Shown: positions 1 through 10,288, counted from the first letter of the stretch. The stretch: 64,000 nucleotides of DNA from Fusobacterium_C necrophorum (GCF_900104395.1 NZ_FMXX01000004.1); one strand, 5' to 3'. Program-made: numbers and translations. Notes: a model not told the origin generated them from the letters alone.

Positions 1-1260
1 TTCTTTTTCCCCGAACTTCAAAGCATAATCCGCTCCCATAAATCCTTGTAATTTTGTAAATTCTTTTTCTCCTATCATGTTGGAAACCAAATCCGCCTTT
101 ACTAAATAAGCGGTTCGTAATACTGTTTCTCTCTTTTCTTCCAACTGTAATTTGGAAAGTAAGAATTCACAAATTTCTTGTATTCTGATAATCTTTTGAT
201 AAATGCTTCCTAAATCTTTTTGGAAGACGACATGTTTCAATTTTTCCACATTATGTTCCAAAGGATTTCTCAAATCTTCCTTATAGAAGAAACGAGCATC
301 CGCCAATCTTGCAGACAATACTTTTTCATTTCCGATTCTGACATTGTCGGAATCTTCAATTCCGTTTCGAATCACAACAAATTTTGGTAATAACTTTCCA
401 TGTTTATCTAAAATTGGGAAGTATCTTTGATGAACTTCCATGGAAATAATTAACACCTCTTGCGGAACTTCCAAGAAATCCGAATTGAAACTTCCTACGA
501 TAGGATAAGGATATTCTACCAAGTTGGTAACTTCTGCTAACAGTCCTTCCTCAATCACCACTTGCTCATCCTCTGCAATTTTGGAAAGAATTTCTTCACG
601 TATCATCTTCTTTCTTTCTTCTATATCAATGATAACATTATTTTCCCGAATTTTTATAAAATAGTCTTCTACAGAAGCCACTTCAAATTCTTTTCCGAAA
701 AAACGATGCCCCTTGGAACGATTGGAAGATTTCATTCCTTCAATTTCAAATTCCACCACTTCGGAATCTGCCATCGCCAAAAACCATTCAATCGGTCTTG
801 CAAAACGAATTTTCAAATCGGACCACTTCATGGACTTCGGAAAAGACAATTCCAAGACTAAAGACTTTAATAATTCAGGCAATAAAAGTTTCGTTGCCTG
901 TCCTTTCAAAGCTTTTCTGGCAGCTATGTATTCTCCTTTGTCCGTTTGAATAATTTCCAAATCCACAGGTTCAATTCCCTGTGATTTTGCAAAACCGATT
1001 CCTGCTCTTGTGATTTCTCCATTCAAAAAAGCGATACTTTTTGCAGGCCCTATATTCAATTCATTCAAATCTTCTTGTTGCTCCGCAACATCTTCCGCAC
1101 AAAGAATTAATCTTCTTGGAGTTCCATATATGTTTACTTCTCCATGAGAAATTCTTTCCGCCTTACATTTCTGAATAAAATTCTTTTTTAAGTCTGCCAA
1201 AGCTGCTTCCAAAAATCGAGCCGGATTCTCTTCCATTCCAATTTCAAATAACAATCTCAT
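1..1260 (-). CDS. glyS: Glycyl-tRNA synthetase beta subunit (partial, C-terminus off window)
   Basis: Beta chain of the heterotetrameric bacterial glycyl-tRNA synthetase, which charges tRNA-Gly together with GlyQ in the cytoplasm. The frame is open from the ATG at 1260 (MRLLFEIGMEENPARFL) to the window edge, giving 420 codons of a family of roughly 690. The opening LFEIGxEExPAR and the later YGTPRRL and MKW stretches are typical of GlyS N-terminal halves. Only 3 bases separate it from the glyQ stop, so the two subunits are co-transcribed and probably translationally coupled. The missing part holds the C-terminal tRNA-binding region. The call rests on family recognition and the partner gene next door. 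Confidence 0.96.
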   Translation of the reverse strand, partial: MRLLFEIGMEENPARFLEAALADLKKNFIQKCKAERISHGEVNIYGTPRRLILCAEDVAEQQEDLNELNIGPAKSIAFLNGEITRAGIGFAKSQGIEPVDLEIIQTDKGEYIAARKALKGQATKLLLPELLKSLVLELSFPKSMKWSDLKIRFARPIEWFLAMADSEVVEFEIEGMKSSNRSKGHRFFGKEFEVASVEDYFIKIRENNVIIDIEERKKMIREEILSKIAEDEQVVIEEGLLAEVTNLVEYPYPIVGSFNSDFLEVPQEVLIISMEVHQRYFPILDKHGKLLPKFVVIRNGIEDSDNVRIGNEKVLSARLADARFFYKEDLRNPLEHNVEKLKHVVFQKDLGSIYQKIIRIQEICEFLLSKLQLEEKRETVLRTAYLVKADLVSNMIGEKEFTKLQGFMGADYALKFGEKE

Positions 1261-1263
1261 TTC

Positions 1264-2142
1264 TTATTTTGCCTCCTTCTTCAACAAAGGATACCCTAAG
1301 TCTTTTCTATTTTGTACAAATACTTCTGCACATCTTCTAGCAAGATTTCGAACTCTTAGAATATATGCCATTCTTTCTGTTGTGGAAATAGCCCCTCTGG
1401 AATCTAAAATATTAAATACATGAGAACATTTTAACACATAGTCATAGGCAGGAAGAACCAGTCCCTCTTCTAAAATGTTTCCGGCTTCTTCTTCGAATTC
1501 ATCAAACCATGCAAAATGTTTTTCCAAGCTTGCCAATTCAAAAGAATACTTAGAATTTTCATATTCAAATTGATAACGAATATCCCCATATTTAATTCCA
1601 TTCGTCCACTCTAAGTCATAAACATTTTCTTTATCTTGAATATACAGAGCCAATCTTTCCAATCCATAGGTAATTTCTACTGGAACGACATCCAATTCCA
1701 ATCCTCCTACTTGTTGGAAATAGGTGAATTGTGTTACTTCCATTCCGTCCAACCAAACTTCCCAACCAAGTCCCCAAGCTCCTAAGGTTGGAGATTCCCA
1801 GTCATCTTCCACAAAACGAATATCATGCTTTTCAGGTTCAATCCCTAACACTCGTAAACTTTCCAAATACAATTCTTGAATATTAATAGGTGACGGTTTC
1901 ATAATCACTTGGAACTGATGATGTTGATATACCCGATTTGGATTTTCTCCATATCTTCCGTCTTTCGGTCTTCTTGACGGTTCCACATAAGCCACATTCC
2001 ACGGTTCCGGTCCAAGTGACATTAAAAATGTATTCGGATTGAAGGTTCCCGCTCCTTTTTCAATATCATATGGGTTTCCCAGTACACAACCATGTGAACC
2101 CCAGAATTTTTGCAAAGCAAAAATAATTTCTTGAAACGTCAT
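1264..2142 (-). CDS. glyQ: Glycyl-tRNA synthetase alpha subunit
   Basis: Catalytic alpha chain of the class II alpha2beta2 glycyl-tRNA synthetase. Its 292 residues match the usual length of about 290-300. It opens with the family signature MTFQEIIFALQKFWGSHGC and contains the conserved FNPNTFL and EPSRRPKDGRYGENPNR stretches of the class II catalytic fold. An AGGAGGAAG ribosome site lies just upstream of the ATG. The gene sits 14 bases after lspA and 3 bases before glyS in a minus-strand operon that also holds ileS, so two aminoacyl-tRNA synthetases and a lipoprotein signal peptidase share a transcript. Confidence 0.98.
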   Translation of the reverse strand: MTFQEIIFALQKFWGSHGCVLGNPYDIEKGAGTFNPNTFLMSLGPEPWNVAYVEPSRRPKDGRYGENPNRVYQHHQFQVIMKPSPINIQELYLESLRVLGIEPEKHDIRFVEDDWESPTLGAWGLGWEVWLDGMEVTQFTYFQQVGGLELDVVPVEITYGLERLALYIQDKENVYDLEWTNGIKYGDIRYQFEYENSKYSFELASLEKHFAWFDEFEEEAGNILEEGLVLPAYDYVLKCSHVFNILDSRGAISTTERMAYILRVRNLARRCAEVFVQNRKDLGYPLLKKEAK

Positions 2143-2156
2143 TGTTTCTTCCTCCT

Positions 2157-2609
2157 CTATTTTTCATTTCGATGTAGGATAAGATAATCTATGATTAACA
2201 TGAAAACTCCCACATTGATCCAAACATCTGCTAAGTTAAATACAAAAGACCAAATTCCACGAAAATCCAACATATCAACAACAAAGCCTCGAAACAGTCG
2301 GTCTATCATATTTCCGACTGCTCCCGACAAAATAAAAGTATATCCGAAATGTTCCAGCATAGAAAGAGTTTTTTTATTCCGTAATACATAGACAAAGATT
2401 GCCACAATCGCAACCACCGTCAAAATAGAAATAATATTCAATCTTCCTTGAAACAAACCAAAAGCAATTCCTCTATTTTCTACATAGGTCAGATTAAAAA
2501 CATCATCGATGATAGGAATGCTCTCTGATAAATAAAAACTTTGTTCCACAATATATTTTGTAAATTGATCTAACAGTAATAACATCACAAATAAAATTAT
2601 ATATATCAT
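2157..2609 (-). CDS. lspA: Lipoprotein signal peptidase (signal peptidase II)
   Basis: Inner-membrane aspartic peptidase that cleaves prolipoprotein signal peptides before the lipidated cysteine. It has 150 residues and four hydrophobic segments. The catalytic aspartates are visible as D103 in GNMIDRLFRGFVVDM and D128 in FNLADVWI; the ENRGIAFG motif is also present. It follows ileS by 9 bases, the classic ileS-lspA pairing. Substrates likely include the lipoproteins encoded nearby, such as the TraT-like protein and the peptide-binding protein. Confidence 0.97.
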   Translation of the reverse strand: MIYIILFVMLLLLDQFTKYIVEQSFYLSESIPIIDDVFNLTYVENRGIAFGLFQGRLNIISILTVVAIVAIFVYVLRNKKTLSMLEHFGYTFILSGAVGNMIDRLFRGFVVDMLDFRGIWSFVFNLADVWINVGVFMLIIDYLILHRNEK

Positions 2610-2618
2610 TCTTAGCTC

Positions 2619-5414
2619 CTATTCTACTACAGAACTACATCTTGGGCAAATATGCGGATGCCCCTCTACACTTCCTAATTCTGTAGAATATTTCCAACAT
2701 CTGTCGCATTTTTCTCCGTCAGCGTGAAGAACTTGCAAGAATAAGTCTTTGTACTCTTCTCCTGCCGAAAATGCTTCGGTTTTTTCTGTCAAGATTTCTA
2801 TTTGAGACACAATTAAAGCCATCTCCAAGGCTTCTTGATTTTCTTGTAAGAAAGTCTTTAAATCGGTATTTTCCGTATAACATTGTAACTTGGCATCCAA
2901 AGAGTTTCCGATAATTCTATTTTCTCCTTGTCTTGCTTTTTCCAATAATTTATTGGCATCTTTTCTAATTTTTTGAATCTTTGCCCATTTTTCCGCAACC
3001 TTTTCATTGATATGCTCTTCTTTCATCACATACCAATCTGTTAACAATACGGACTCCTGATCTCGTAGAGTTTCCGGTAAATGTTCCCAAATTTCTTCCG
3101 CTGTAAAGGAAAGAATCGGAGCAATCATTTTTACCAAAGTCATTAAAATTTCAATCATTACCGTTTGTGCCGATCTTCTTGCAAGAGAGTCTTCTTTTTC
3201 CGTGTACAGTCTATCCTTGATAATATCCAAATAGAAAGCGGACATATCAATTCCGGCAAAGTAATGAATTTCTTGGAAAACATTATAGAATTCATATTTT
3301 TCATAACTTTCTCCCACACTCTTCTTTAACATTTCCAACTTATGCAAAGCCCACTTATCAATTTCCAATAAATCCTGATAGGGAACAGCATCTTTTTTCG
3401 GATCAAAACCATAGCTGTTTCCTAAAATATATCTTGCCGTGTTTCTTACTCTTCTGTACGTTTCCGCCATTTGTTTTACGATGTTATCGGAAATTTTTAC
3501 ATCTTCCCGATAATCAACGGAAGCACACCAAAGTCTTAAAATATCCGCCCCATATTGTTTGATAATTTTTTCAGGTGCTACGACATTTCCTTTCGATTTT
3601 GACATTTTTTCCCCTTTTCCGTCATTGACAAATCCGTGTGTCAAAATCTTTTTAAAAGGAGCTGTCCCTCTCGAACCGACGGAAGTCAATAAAGAAGTTT
3701 GGAACCATCCTCTGTGTTGGTCGGAACCTTCCAAATATAAATCAGCAGGCCAATGCAATCCTTCCCAAGTTTCTAAAACCGCTCGATGAGAACTTCCGGA
3801 ATCAAACCAAACGTCCATAATATTCGTTTCTTTTCGTAAAGAAACTCCTTCCAAGTGATATTTTTTTAAATTTTCTTCTCCAATCAGTTCTTCCGGAGTA
3901 TGTAACAACCATGCATCACTTCCCTCTCTTTCCACAAAAGTAATCACATGATTTAAAATATCCTGATTAAAAATTTCTTCCCCTGTTTCCTCCTTATAAA
4001 AAACCGGAATCGGCACTCCCCAAATTCTTTGACGGGAAATACACCAATCCGGTCTTGTTTCCAACATAGACCCGATTCGATTTCTTCCCCAAGCAGGAAT
4101 AAATTCCACCTCATCTAAGGCTTTTAAAGCTTTCTCTCGCAAATCGGAACCTTCCGCTTTGACAAACCATTGTTCCGTTGCACGGAAAATCACCGGAGTC
4201 TTGGATCTCCAATCGTGTGGATAGGAGTGAGTAATTTCTTTCATTTTTAATAACAGTCCGATTTCTGTCAGATGTTCAATGATTGCCTTATTTGCCTTTT
4301 CATAAAATAATCCTGCAAAAAGAGGACCTGCTTCTTCTGTTAAATATCCTTTGTAGTTGATAGGAGAAACAATTGGCATATTGTATCGACATCCCACCAC
4401 ATAGTCTTCCTGTCCATGTCCCGGTGCCGTATGAACGCAACCTGTTCCCGCATCGGCAGTTACGTGAGTTCCCAAGATAATATATCCCGTTCTGTCCAAA
4501 AACGGATGTTGATAACTTGTCATTTCCAAGACGGAACCTTTAAATTCCTTTAACAATTCCGGAGCTTCGATTCCCATTTCCGCAAAAGCGGTTTCCGCCA
4601 ATTCTTTTCCCAGAATTAAATTTCCTTTCTCTGTTTTATATACTCCATACTCAAATTCCGGATTTAAAGAAATTGCCACATTCGCCGGTAAAGTCCATGG
4701 AGTTGTGGTCCAAATCACCACATAGGCTTCTTCCGGAAAAGAAATTTTTTCTAATAAGTCTGCATTTGCTTTCATTTTTACATAAATCGATGGAGAAGTA
4801 TGGTCATGATATTCAATTTCAGCTTCCGCCAAAGCAGTTTCCGTTACCGGGGACCAATAGATTGGTTTTAATCCTTTGAAAATATATCCATTTGCATACA
4901 ATTCTCCAAAAATTTGAAGTTGTTTCGCTTCAAATTGAGGCTTTAGTGTCAAATAAGGATCTTCCCATTTTCCGATGACTCCCATTCGAATAAATTCCTC
5001 TCTTTGAACATCCACCCATCGTAGAGCATACTCTTTACATAATTTTCGAATTTCCAAAGCGGTCATATCTTTTGCTTTGGAACCTAATTTTTCCATCACT
5101 TTTAATTCAATAGGAAGTCCATGAGTATCCCAACCCGGAATGTAGGGTGCTTTATAACCTTGTAATGTTTTGTATTTGATAATAATATCTTTTAAAATTT
5201 TATTCAAAGCATGTCCAATATGTGTATTTCCATTGGCATAAGGCGGTCCGTCGTGCAAAATAAAACTTTCCTTTCCCTTTGCCAATCCTTTTTCATAAAT
5301 TTTATGCTCTTCCCATTTTTTAATATAATTCGGTTCCTTGTTTGGAAGATTTCCTTTCATCTGAAAGCTCGTCTTTGGAAGATGCAGTGTTTCTGCATAA
5401 TCTTTCTCACTCAT
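2619..5414 (-). CDS. ileS: Isoleucyl-tRNA synthetase
   Basis: Class I synthetase that charges tRNA-Ile and edits misactivated valine. It has 931 residues, the normal bacterial length. HIGH is at residues 65-68 (after PPYANGNT) and KMSKS at about 603-607. The editing domain carries the TTPWTLP and GTGCVHTAPGHG stretches. A C-terminal zinc finger shows two CxxC pairs (CDRC and CPRC). Its ATG overlaps the stop region of the upstream sensor gene by 8 bases (ATGAGTGA), so translation is probably coupled. No T-box leader is possible because the start lies inside the upstream gene. Confidence 0.98.
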   Translation of the reverse strand: MSEKDYAETLHLPKTSFQMKGNLPNKEPNYIKKWEEHKIYEKGLAKGKESFILHDGPPYANGNTHIGHALNKILKDIIIKYKTLQGYKAPYIPGWDTHGLPIELKVMEKLGSKAKDMTALEIRKLCKEYALRWVDVQREEFIRMGVIGKWEDPYLTLKPQFEAKQLQIFGELYANGYIFKGLKPIYWSPVTETALAEAEIEYHDHTSPSIYVKMKANADLLEKISFPEEAYVVIWTTTPWTLPANVAISLNPEFEYGVYKTEKGNLILGKELAETAFAEMGIEAPELLKEFKGSVLEMTSYQHPFLDRTGYIILGTHVTADAGTGCVHTAPGHGQEDYVVGCRYNMPIVSPINYKGYLTEEAGPLFAGLFYEKANKAIIEHLTEIGLLLKMKEITHSYPHDWRSKTPVIFRATEQWFVKAEGSDLREKALKALDEVEFIPAWGRNRIGSMLETRPDWCISRQRIWGVPIPVFYKEETGEEIFNQDILNHVITFVEREGSDAWLLHTPEELIGEENLKKYHLEGVSLRKETNIMDVWFDSGSSHRAVLETWEGLHWPADLYLEGSDQHRGWFQTSLLTSVGSRGTAPFKKILTHGFVNDGKGEKMSKSKGNVVAPEKIIKQYGADILRLWCASVDYREDVKISDNIVKQMAETYRRVRNTARYILGNSYGFDPKKDAVPYQDLLEIDKWALHKLEMLKKSVGESYEKYEFYNVFQEIHYFAGIDMSAFYLDIIKDRLYTEKEDSLARRSAQTVMIEILMTLVKMIAPILSFTAEEIWEHLPETLRDQESVLLTDWYVMKEEHINEKVAEKWAKIQKIRKDANKLLEKARQGENRIIGNSLDAKLQCYTENTDLKTFLQENQEALEMALIVSQIEILTEKTEAFSAGEEYKDLFLQVLHADGEKCDRCWKYSTELGSVEGHPHICPRCSSVVE

Positions 5415-7824
5415 ATTGTTCCCCCTTGTATATATTTAAAATAATTTTAACATCTGTTCCCTCATCTAATTTGGAAGTCAAAGAAATACTTCCCTTATGT
5501 TCATGAACGACCATAGATACAATGGCAAGACCCAGACCCATTGCCGTGGTTTCACGATAACTTTCCAGCGCCTTATTGATTTCCTTTACCTGCTCCGGAT
5601 ACATTCCAATCCCATTATCCATAATATTGATTAAAATTTGGTTGGATTTTTTATCTTCAATTGCCACAATATTGATTTTTTTATCTAAACGATTTCGAGT
5701 TAAAATCGCTTCCGAAGAATTTTTTAAAAGTTCAATCAAAGCTTTCAATAATTTACTCTTATCAGCATAAAAATATCCGCTGCAACTAATAAATTGAGAG
5801 AAGTTAATCTCATATTTATTCATATAAGGTTCTACATAGTTTGACAACTCTTTCATAAATTCTTCCACGGAAATCATCTCGAAATGCTTTTTCGAAAAAT
5901 TAGAATATTCTTCCAAAATAGCATGGTCAAATTTTATCTTATGAAAGTCTTTTTTTAACCTTTCTATTTCTTCTAAAGTAATTTTTTTATTATAATCATT
6001 CTTTTCCACTTTGTCAACTAAGCTCTCAATTCGAGAGAACAACTTTTCTCGTCCTTTCATAAAATGCACACTCATTTTTTCCATCGTAGAAGTACGTTCC
6101 AAATGTAATTTTCGATCTTCCGCCTCTTTATTCTTCAATTGGATATTCAAATTTAGCAATAAGAGAGTGAGCAATTCAATTTCTTCCTGCGTAATTTCTC
6201 GCTCTCGAATGTAATAATCAATCAAAATACAGGACTTGACATTTTCACTCCGATATAAAGGCAAAATAATGAAATGACTGATTCCTAAGCTGTGGAATAA
6301 ATCATTTCCGAATGGAAAACGATATGCCTTATCATTTTCATATAAAATTCTATTTTCATTTAAGCTCTTTCCTAAATAATTGCCACTATCACAGGAAACT
6401 TTTAAGAGAGGCAAAATCTTATCCATTTCGTGTAGCTGAAAGGAAAACACTTTCAATTTTTCTCTATCCTCTAAACATTCTGCAACTAAACTACTATTTA
6501 AAGCAAAATTTTTCGCCTGTAATATATTTTTTTCCCTATCATATTCCAAATAAATGGCTCGACTATATCCCAAACCTGCCTCTGAGGTCAAGGCGGATAA
6601 AAATCCTTTCATTCCAACACGAAAATCCTGCTCCAAATTTACTCCCATTAAAATCTTCTGAATGGCATCAATTCGGTTTAAGTTTTTCTCCAAAGAATCA
6701 TTGTGTAACTTCAACTGATTTTCTTTCAAGGAAATATTTCTTGCCAATTTTTCCATAGCATTGGATAAATTCCGAATTTCATATACCGCATCCTCTTCCA
6801 AATTGATTTTATAATTTCCTCTCCCAATGTCATAGACAGCATCCAAAACAGCCGTTAGAGGTTGTAATAATTTGGCAAATAGTTTAGTACAAACTGTCGT
6901 ACTGATCACGATTAAAATAGAAACCATAAAAATCATCAAAGCGGACATCATATACTTCGTCGTTAAAAATTTCTCTTTTGAGATAGCCACTCCAAGACTG
7001 GCAATATACTTTGCATTGATATCTCGCAATTTATAAAAAGCCATATAATAGGCATGCTTGTTAATCTCTTTTTGATTGAAAAAATACTCAAATCCTTCCG
7101 GAGCAAAACGAGTAATTTGGAAAGAATCCAGCAATTCTCCTCCTGTTTCGTAGTCCAAATCTCCATATTGATAATGTCCTGCCACGGAAATCAAAATCTT
7201 ATCTTCTTCGTTCATTCCTATAAATTCTCGTAAATTCCCAATGGAATAGGAAGACACCGGTAAATCTAAAATCACAAAAACATTATCATGAAGTTGAGCC
7301 TCATAAAAACTTTGAATAAATCGAAAAAAAAGCTGCTTATCTTTCTTATAAAAGAAAATGTCCTTTCTATCGTATTTGGAATTTTCCCATTCCTGTATAA
7401 AACTTTTTCCTAACATCTGGTAATGGCGTTCAGAACGATTGCTCCCCAAAAGAATTCCCTCTGCATTGACCAAAGTAACGAAACTATTGGAATAGGTTTC
7501 ATACGAATGTTTCATCAACTCATGGCTGATATTTTTTGCAATCTGATCATAATATACTCGATTATTTTTTATAATCCCTGTTCCTGCCAATTGAAATACA
7601 GAATTTGTTACCATGCGAAATGTTTCACGACTATCTTTTGCCTCCATTAAATAGGCTTTGTACAAAAGAAATACCTTTTCTCTTGCGGTATCGGCAAGTC
7701 TTTGCTCCATGCTGCTGAATACCATTAAACTGAATACAAGAGCCAAAGCTAAGGAAGTAAAAATAATGGCAATATCATTATAGAATATAATTCGTAGCAA
7801 AAGAGAATCTCTTTTTATTTGCAT
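5407..7824 (-). CDS. Membrane sensor protein with histidine-kinase-type ATPase domain, no clear phosphoacceptor box
   Basis: An 805-residue envelope protein. A first membrane helix (about residues 9-35) and a second (about 290-315) flank a roughly 250-residue extracytoplasmic sensor region. A HAMP-like linker, a coiled segment, a GAF-like region and a C-terminal HATPase domain follow. ATPase boxes are visible: N-box ELLKNSSEAI, G1 DNGIGM and G2 GLGLAIV. The expected H-box (His followed by Glu or Asp, then Pro) is not evident; EKMSVHFMKGREKL lies where it would be expected. No response regulator is adjacent. The gene abuts tex and overlaps ileS. It is a sensor kinase or an ATPase-only relative; signal and partner are unknown. 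Confidence 0.8.
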   Translation of the reverse strand: MQIKRDSLLLRIIFYNDIAIIFTSLALALVFSLMVFSSMEQRLADTAREKVFLLYKAYLMEAKDSRETFRMVTNSVFQLAGTGIIKNNRVYYDQIAKNISHELMKHSYETYSNSFVTLVNAEGILLGSNRSERHYQMLGKSFIQEWENSKYDRKDIFFYKKDKQLFFRFIQSFYEAQLHDNVFVILDLPVSSYSIGNLREFIGMNEEDKILISVAGHYQYGDLDYETGGELLDSFQITRFAPEGFEYFFNQKEINKHAYYMAFYKLRDINAKYIASLGVAISKEKFLTTKYMMSALMIFMVSILIVISTTVCTKLFAKLLQPLTAVLDAVYDIGRGNYKINLEEDAVYEIRNLSNAMEKLARNISLKENQLKLHNDSLEKNLNRIDAIQKILMGVNLEQDFRVGMKGFLSALTSEAGLGYSRAIYLEYDREKNILQAKNFALNSSLVAECLEDREKLKVFSFQLHEMDKILPLLKVSCDSGNYLGKSLNENRILYENDKAYRFPFGNDLFHSLGISHFIILPLYRSENVKSCILIDYYIREREITQEEIELLTLLLLNLNIQLKNKEAEDRKLHLERTSTMEKMSVHFMKGREKLFSRIESLVDKVEKNDYNKKITLEEIERLKKDFHKIKFDHAILEEYSNFSKKHFEMISVEEFMKELSNYVEPYMNKYEINFSQFISCSGYFYADKSKLLKALIELLKNSSEAILTRNRLDKKINIVAIEDKKSNQILINIMDNGIGMYPEQVKEINKALESYRETTAMGLGLAIVSMVVHEHKGSISLTSKLDEGTDVKIILNIYKGEQYE

Positions 7825-9996
7825 CTATAACTCCTTTTTTCGTGTTAATCCAACTCTTCCTCTTTCTTTATCAATTTCTTTGATTCTTACCTTAATAATT
7901 TGTCCTACCGACAATACTTTGCTCGGATCACTTACAAACTCATCTGAAATGGAGGAAATATGAAGTAAAGCATCATTTTTCAAACCAATATCCACAAAGG
8001 CTCCAAACTTTACGACATTTCGAACCGTTCCCTCCAATTCCATTCCCACGCTTAAATGATCAATACTTAAAATATCAGACTTTAAAAGCGGTTTTTGAAA
8101 ATTCTCTCTCGGATCCCGTCTGTCTTTTCGTAGAGCTTCGTACACATCTTTACAAGTTTCTAAACCGAAGTCATATTTTTCCGCAAATTTCTCTACTTTG
8201 AGACTTTTTAATTTCTCACGAGTTTCCGCCAATTTTTTATCATATTCTTCTAAAGTACATCCAATTTCTTCTAACATTTTTTCCGCAATGTGATAAGATT
8301 CCGGGTGAATAATCGTATTATCTAAAATATTTTCTCCCTCCGGAATAACTAGAAATCCTGCCATTTGTTCATAGGCTTTCGGACCCAAGCCCTTTACTTT
8401 TAACAAAGTTTCCCGTTTAGTAAAATTTCCATGTTCCTTTCGATAGTCCACAATATTTTTAGCAACGCTCTTTTTAATCCCTGAAATATGAGATAGCAAA
8501 GCCCATGATGCCGTATTTAAATTTGCTCCCACACTGTTCACTACCGTTGTGATGACCTGATCCAAAGACTCGTCCAATCGTCCCTGATTGACATCATGCT
8601 GATACATTCCTACCCCAATGGATTTCGGATCAATTTTGACAAGTTCCGCCAAAGGATCTTGAATTCTTCGTCCGATGGAAATAGCTCCACGAACAGTCAC
8701 ATCCAAATCCGGAAATTCTTCTGCTGCCAATTTTGAAGCGGAATACACGGAAGCTCCCGCTTCATTTGCAATCAAATAGTTTATTGTTACATTTTCTTCC
8801 CGTATCAATTTTGCGATGAAGGACTCGGTTTCTCGAGAAGCTGTTCCGTTCCCAATGACCACCAAATCAATTCCATACTTTTTAATATAGTGCAGCACTT
8901 TCTTTCGAGCAGTCTCCAATTGCTTTTCATGGTGCATCCCTTCCACCAAGAAAAAAACATCATTTTCTTGATAAAAACCATGCTTATCCAAGATAACAAC
9001 CTTACATCCGGTTCGATATCCCGGATCCAAGGCTAAAATTGTTTTTTCATGCAAGGGAGCTTGTAAGAGTAAATTTTTTAAATTTTCTCGAAACACCAAT
9101 ATTGCGTCCTCTTCTGCCTTGTCTGTCAAAATATTTCGCACTTCTCTTTCTACAGACGGAAATAATAAACGATCAAAAGAATCATGAACAACACCGACAA
9201 ACAACTCCTGTAAAGCTTCTTCTTTGCTAAAACTCCTCAAGAGCAAATTGTCCACATGTTTTTTTTCTTTTTCTTCCAAGAATAAACTTACTGATAAGAT
9301 TCCCTCTTTTTCTCCACGATTGACCGCTAAAATCCTATGAGAAGGAATTTTTGACAAAGCTTCCGTATAGTCATAATAATCTTGATACACTCCCTTTTCA
9401 TCCAATTCCTTTGCTTTTCTGGATTCTTTGGAACCCATTTGACCGTACTTCAGTAAAATTTCTCGAATTCTTTCTCGGTATTCCGCCTTTTCGGAAATTC
9501 GTTGTGCCCAAATTAACGTTGCTCCCTCGATAGCCTCTTCTATATTTGGCACTTCTTCTGTCAGAAATTCTTCCGCCTTCCCTTCTATTTCTTCAACATT
9601 ATGAGCCACAAGAAAAAAATCCGCCAAAGCTTCCAAGCCTTTTTCCATCGCTATGTCCGCTTTGGTTTTCTTTTTCTTTCGATAAGGAAAATAAATATCT
9701 TCCACTTCTTGTAATTTTTCCGCCGCTCCAATCGCCTGTACCAATTCTTCGGTTAGTTTTCCTTGTTCTTCTATCAAGCGTAGAACTTCTTCTTTTCTTT
9801 TCTCTAAATTTCTCAAATATTGAACCTTTTCTAAAATGATTGTAATTTGCACTTCGTCCAAATTTCCTGTGATTTCTTTTCGGTATCTTGAGATAAAGGG
9901 TACCGTTGCCCCCTCATCCAATAATTTTACTGTACTTTCCACTTGATTTTCTTGAAGAGAAAGTTCTTTTGCAACTTTACTAAAAATATTATTCAT
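7825..9996 (-). CDS. tex: Tex-family RNA-binding transcription accessory protein
   Basis: Tex/YhgF family protein: helix-turn-helix N-terminus, YqgF-like RNase H fold, helix-hairpin-helix motifs and a C-terminal S1 RNA-binding domain (GMELEGTVRNVVKFGAFVDI, about residues 640-720). Family members act in transcription and RNA surveillance. I choose the ATG at 9996 (MNNIFSKVAKEL; 723 residues) rather than the TTG five codons upstream, because a GGGAGA ribosome site lies 7-8 bases before the ATG and overlaps the TTG codon. LDPGYRTGCK and IDPKSIGVGMYQHDV are conserved family stretches. It is followed with no gap by the sensor gene. Confidence 0.95.
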   Translation of the reverse strand: MNNIFSKVAKELSLQENQVESTVKLLDEGATVPFISRYRKEITGNLDEVQITIILEKVQYLRNLEKRKEEVLRLIEEQGKLTEELVQAIGAAEKLQEVEDIYFPYRKKKKTKADIAMEKGLEALADFFLVAHNVEEIEGKAEEFLTEEVPNIEEAIEGATLIWAQRISEKAEYRERIREILLKYGQMGSKESRKAKELDEKGVYQDYYDYTEALSKIPSHRILAVNRGEKEGILSVSLFLEEKEKKHVDNLLLRSFSKEEALQELFVGVVHDSFDRLLFPSVEREVRNILTDKAEEDAILVFRENLKNLLLQAPLHEKTILALDPGYRTGCKVVILDKHGFYQENDVFFLVEGMHHEKQLETARKKVLHYIKKYGIDLVVIGNGTASRETESFIAKLIREENVTINYLIANEAGASVYSASKLAAEEFPDLDVTVRGAISIGRRIQDPLAELVKIDPKSIGVGMYQHDVNQGRLDESLDQVITTVVNSVGANLNTASWALLSHISGIKKSVAKNIVDYRKEHGNFTKRETLLKVKGLGPKAYEQMAGFLVIPEGENILDNTIIHPESYHIAEKMLEEIGCTLEEYDKKLAETREKLKSLKVEKFAEKYDFGLETCKDVYEALRKDRRDPRENFQKPLLKSDILSIDHLSVGMELEGTVRNVVKFGAFVDIGLKNDALLHISSISDEFVSDPSKVLSVGQIIKVRIKEIDKERGRVGLTRKKEL

Positions 9997-10037
9997 TGTT
10001 TGTTCTCCCAAAGTTATTATATTTTCTACTATACATC

Positions 10038-10241
10038 TTAATCAAAAATAGAAAGATCTCGTCGATTTCCCAATGAGAGTAATAAAGTGATAATTTCTTC
10101 TTCTGTATGCAGTGTAACCCATTTAGAAAAAGGAATTCCATTCACGGTATTGATAGAAGTTGGATTATCATCAATTTTAGATTTTTTCTTTTGACCGAAT
10201 TCTTTCTCTTGTAAAACCTTTTTGGTTTCTTCCCAATTCAT
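10038..10241 (-). CDS. Small conserved-looking protein of unknown function (67 aa)
   Basis: A 67-residue acidic/basic soluble protein starting MNWEETKKVLQEKEFGQKKK, with no signal peptide or membrane segment. It is judged real because an almost perfect ribosome site (AAGGAGGG) precedes the ATG by about 7 bases and a good promoter lies at 10289-10317. It is the first gene of the transcript that continues into tex, about 41 bases away. The family was not recognised and no function is proposed. Confidence 0.7.
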   Translation of the reverse strand: MNWEETKKVLQEKEFGQKKKSKIDDNPTSINTVNGIPFSKWVTLHTEEEIITLLLSLGNRRDLSIFD

Positions 10242-10288
10242 ATTTATTCCCTCCTTAGTGTCCGATTATTTCTTTAACTTATCTTTCA

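Noticed and set aside
562..949. Plus-strand frames opposite glyS
   Set aside because: glyS is a clear family match on the minus strand across the whole stretch; the plus frames have no ribosome site.
5415..5444. T-box leader for ileS
   Set aside because: The ileS start overlaps the preceding gene, leaving no room for a leader, and no T-box sequence was seen.
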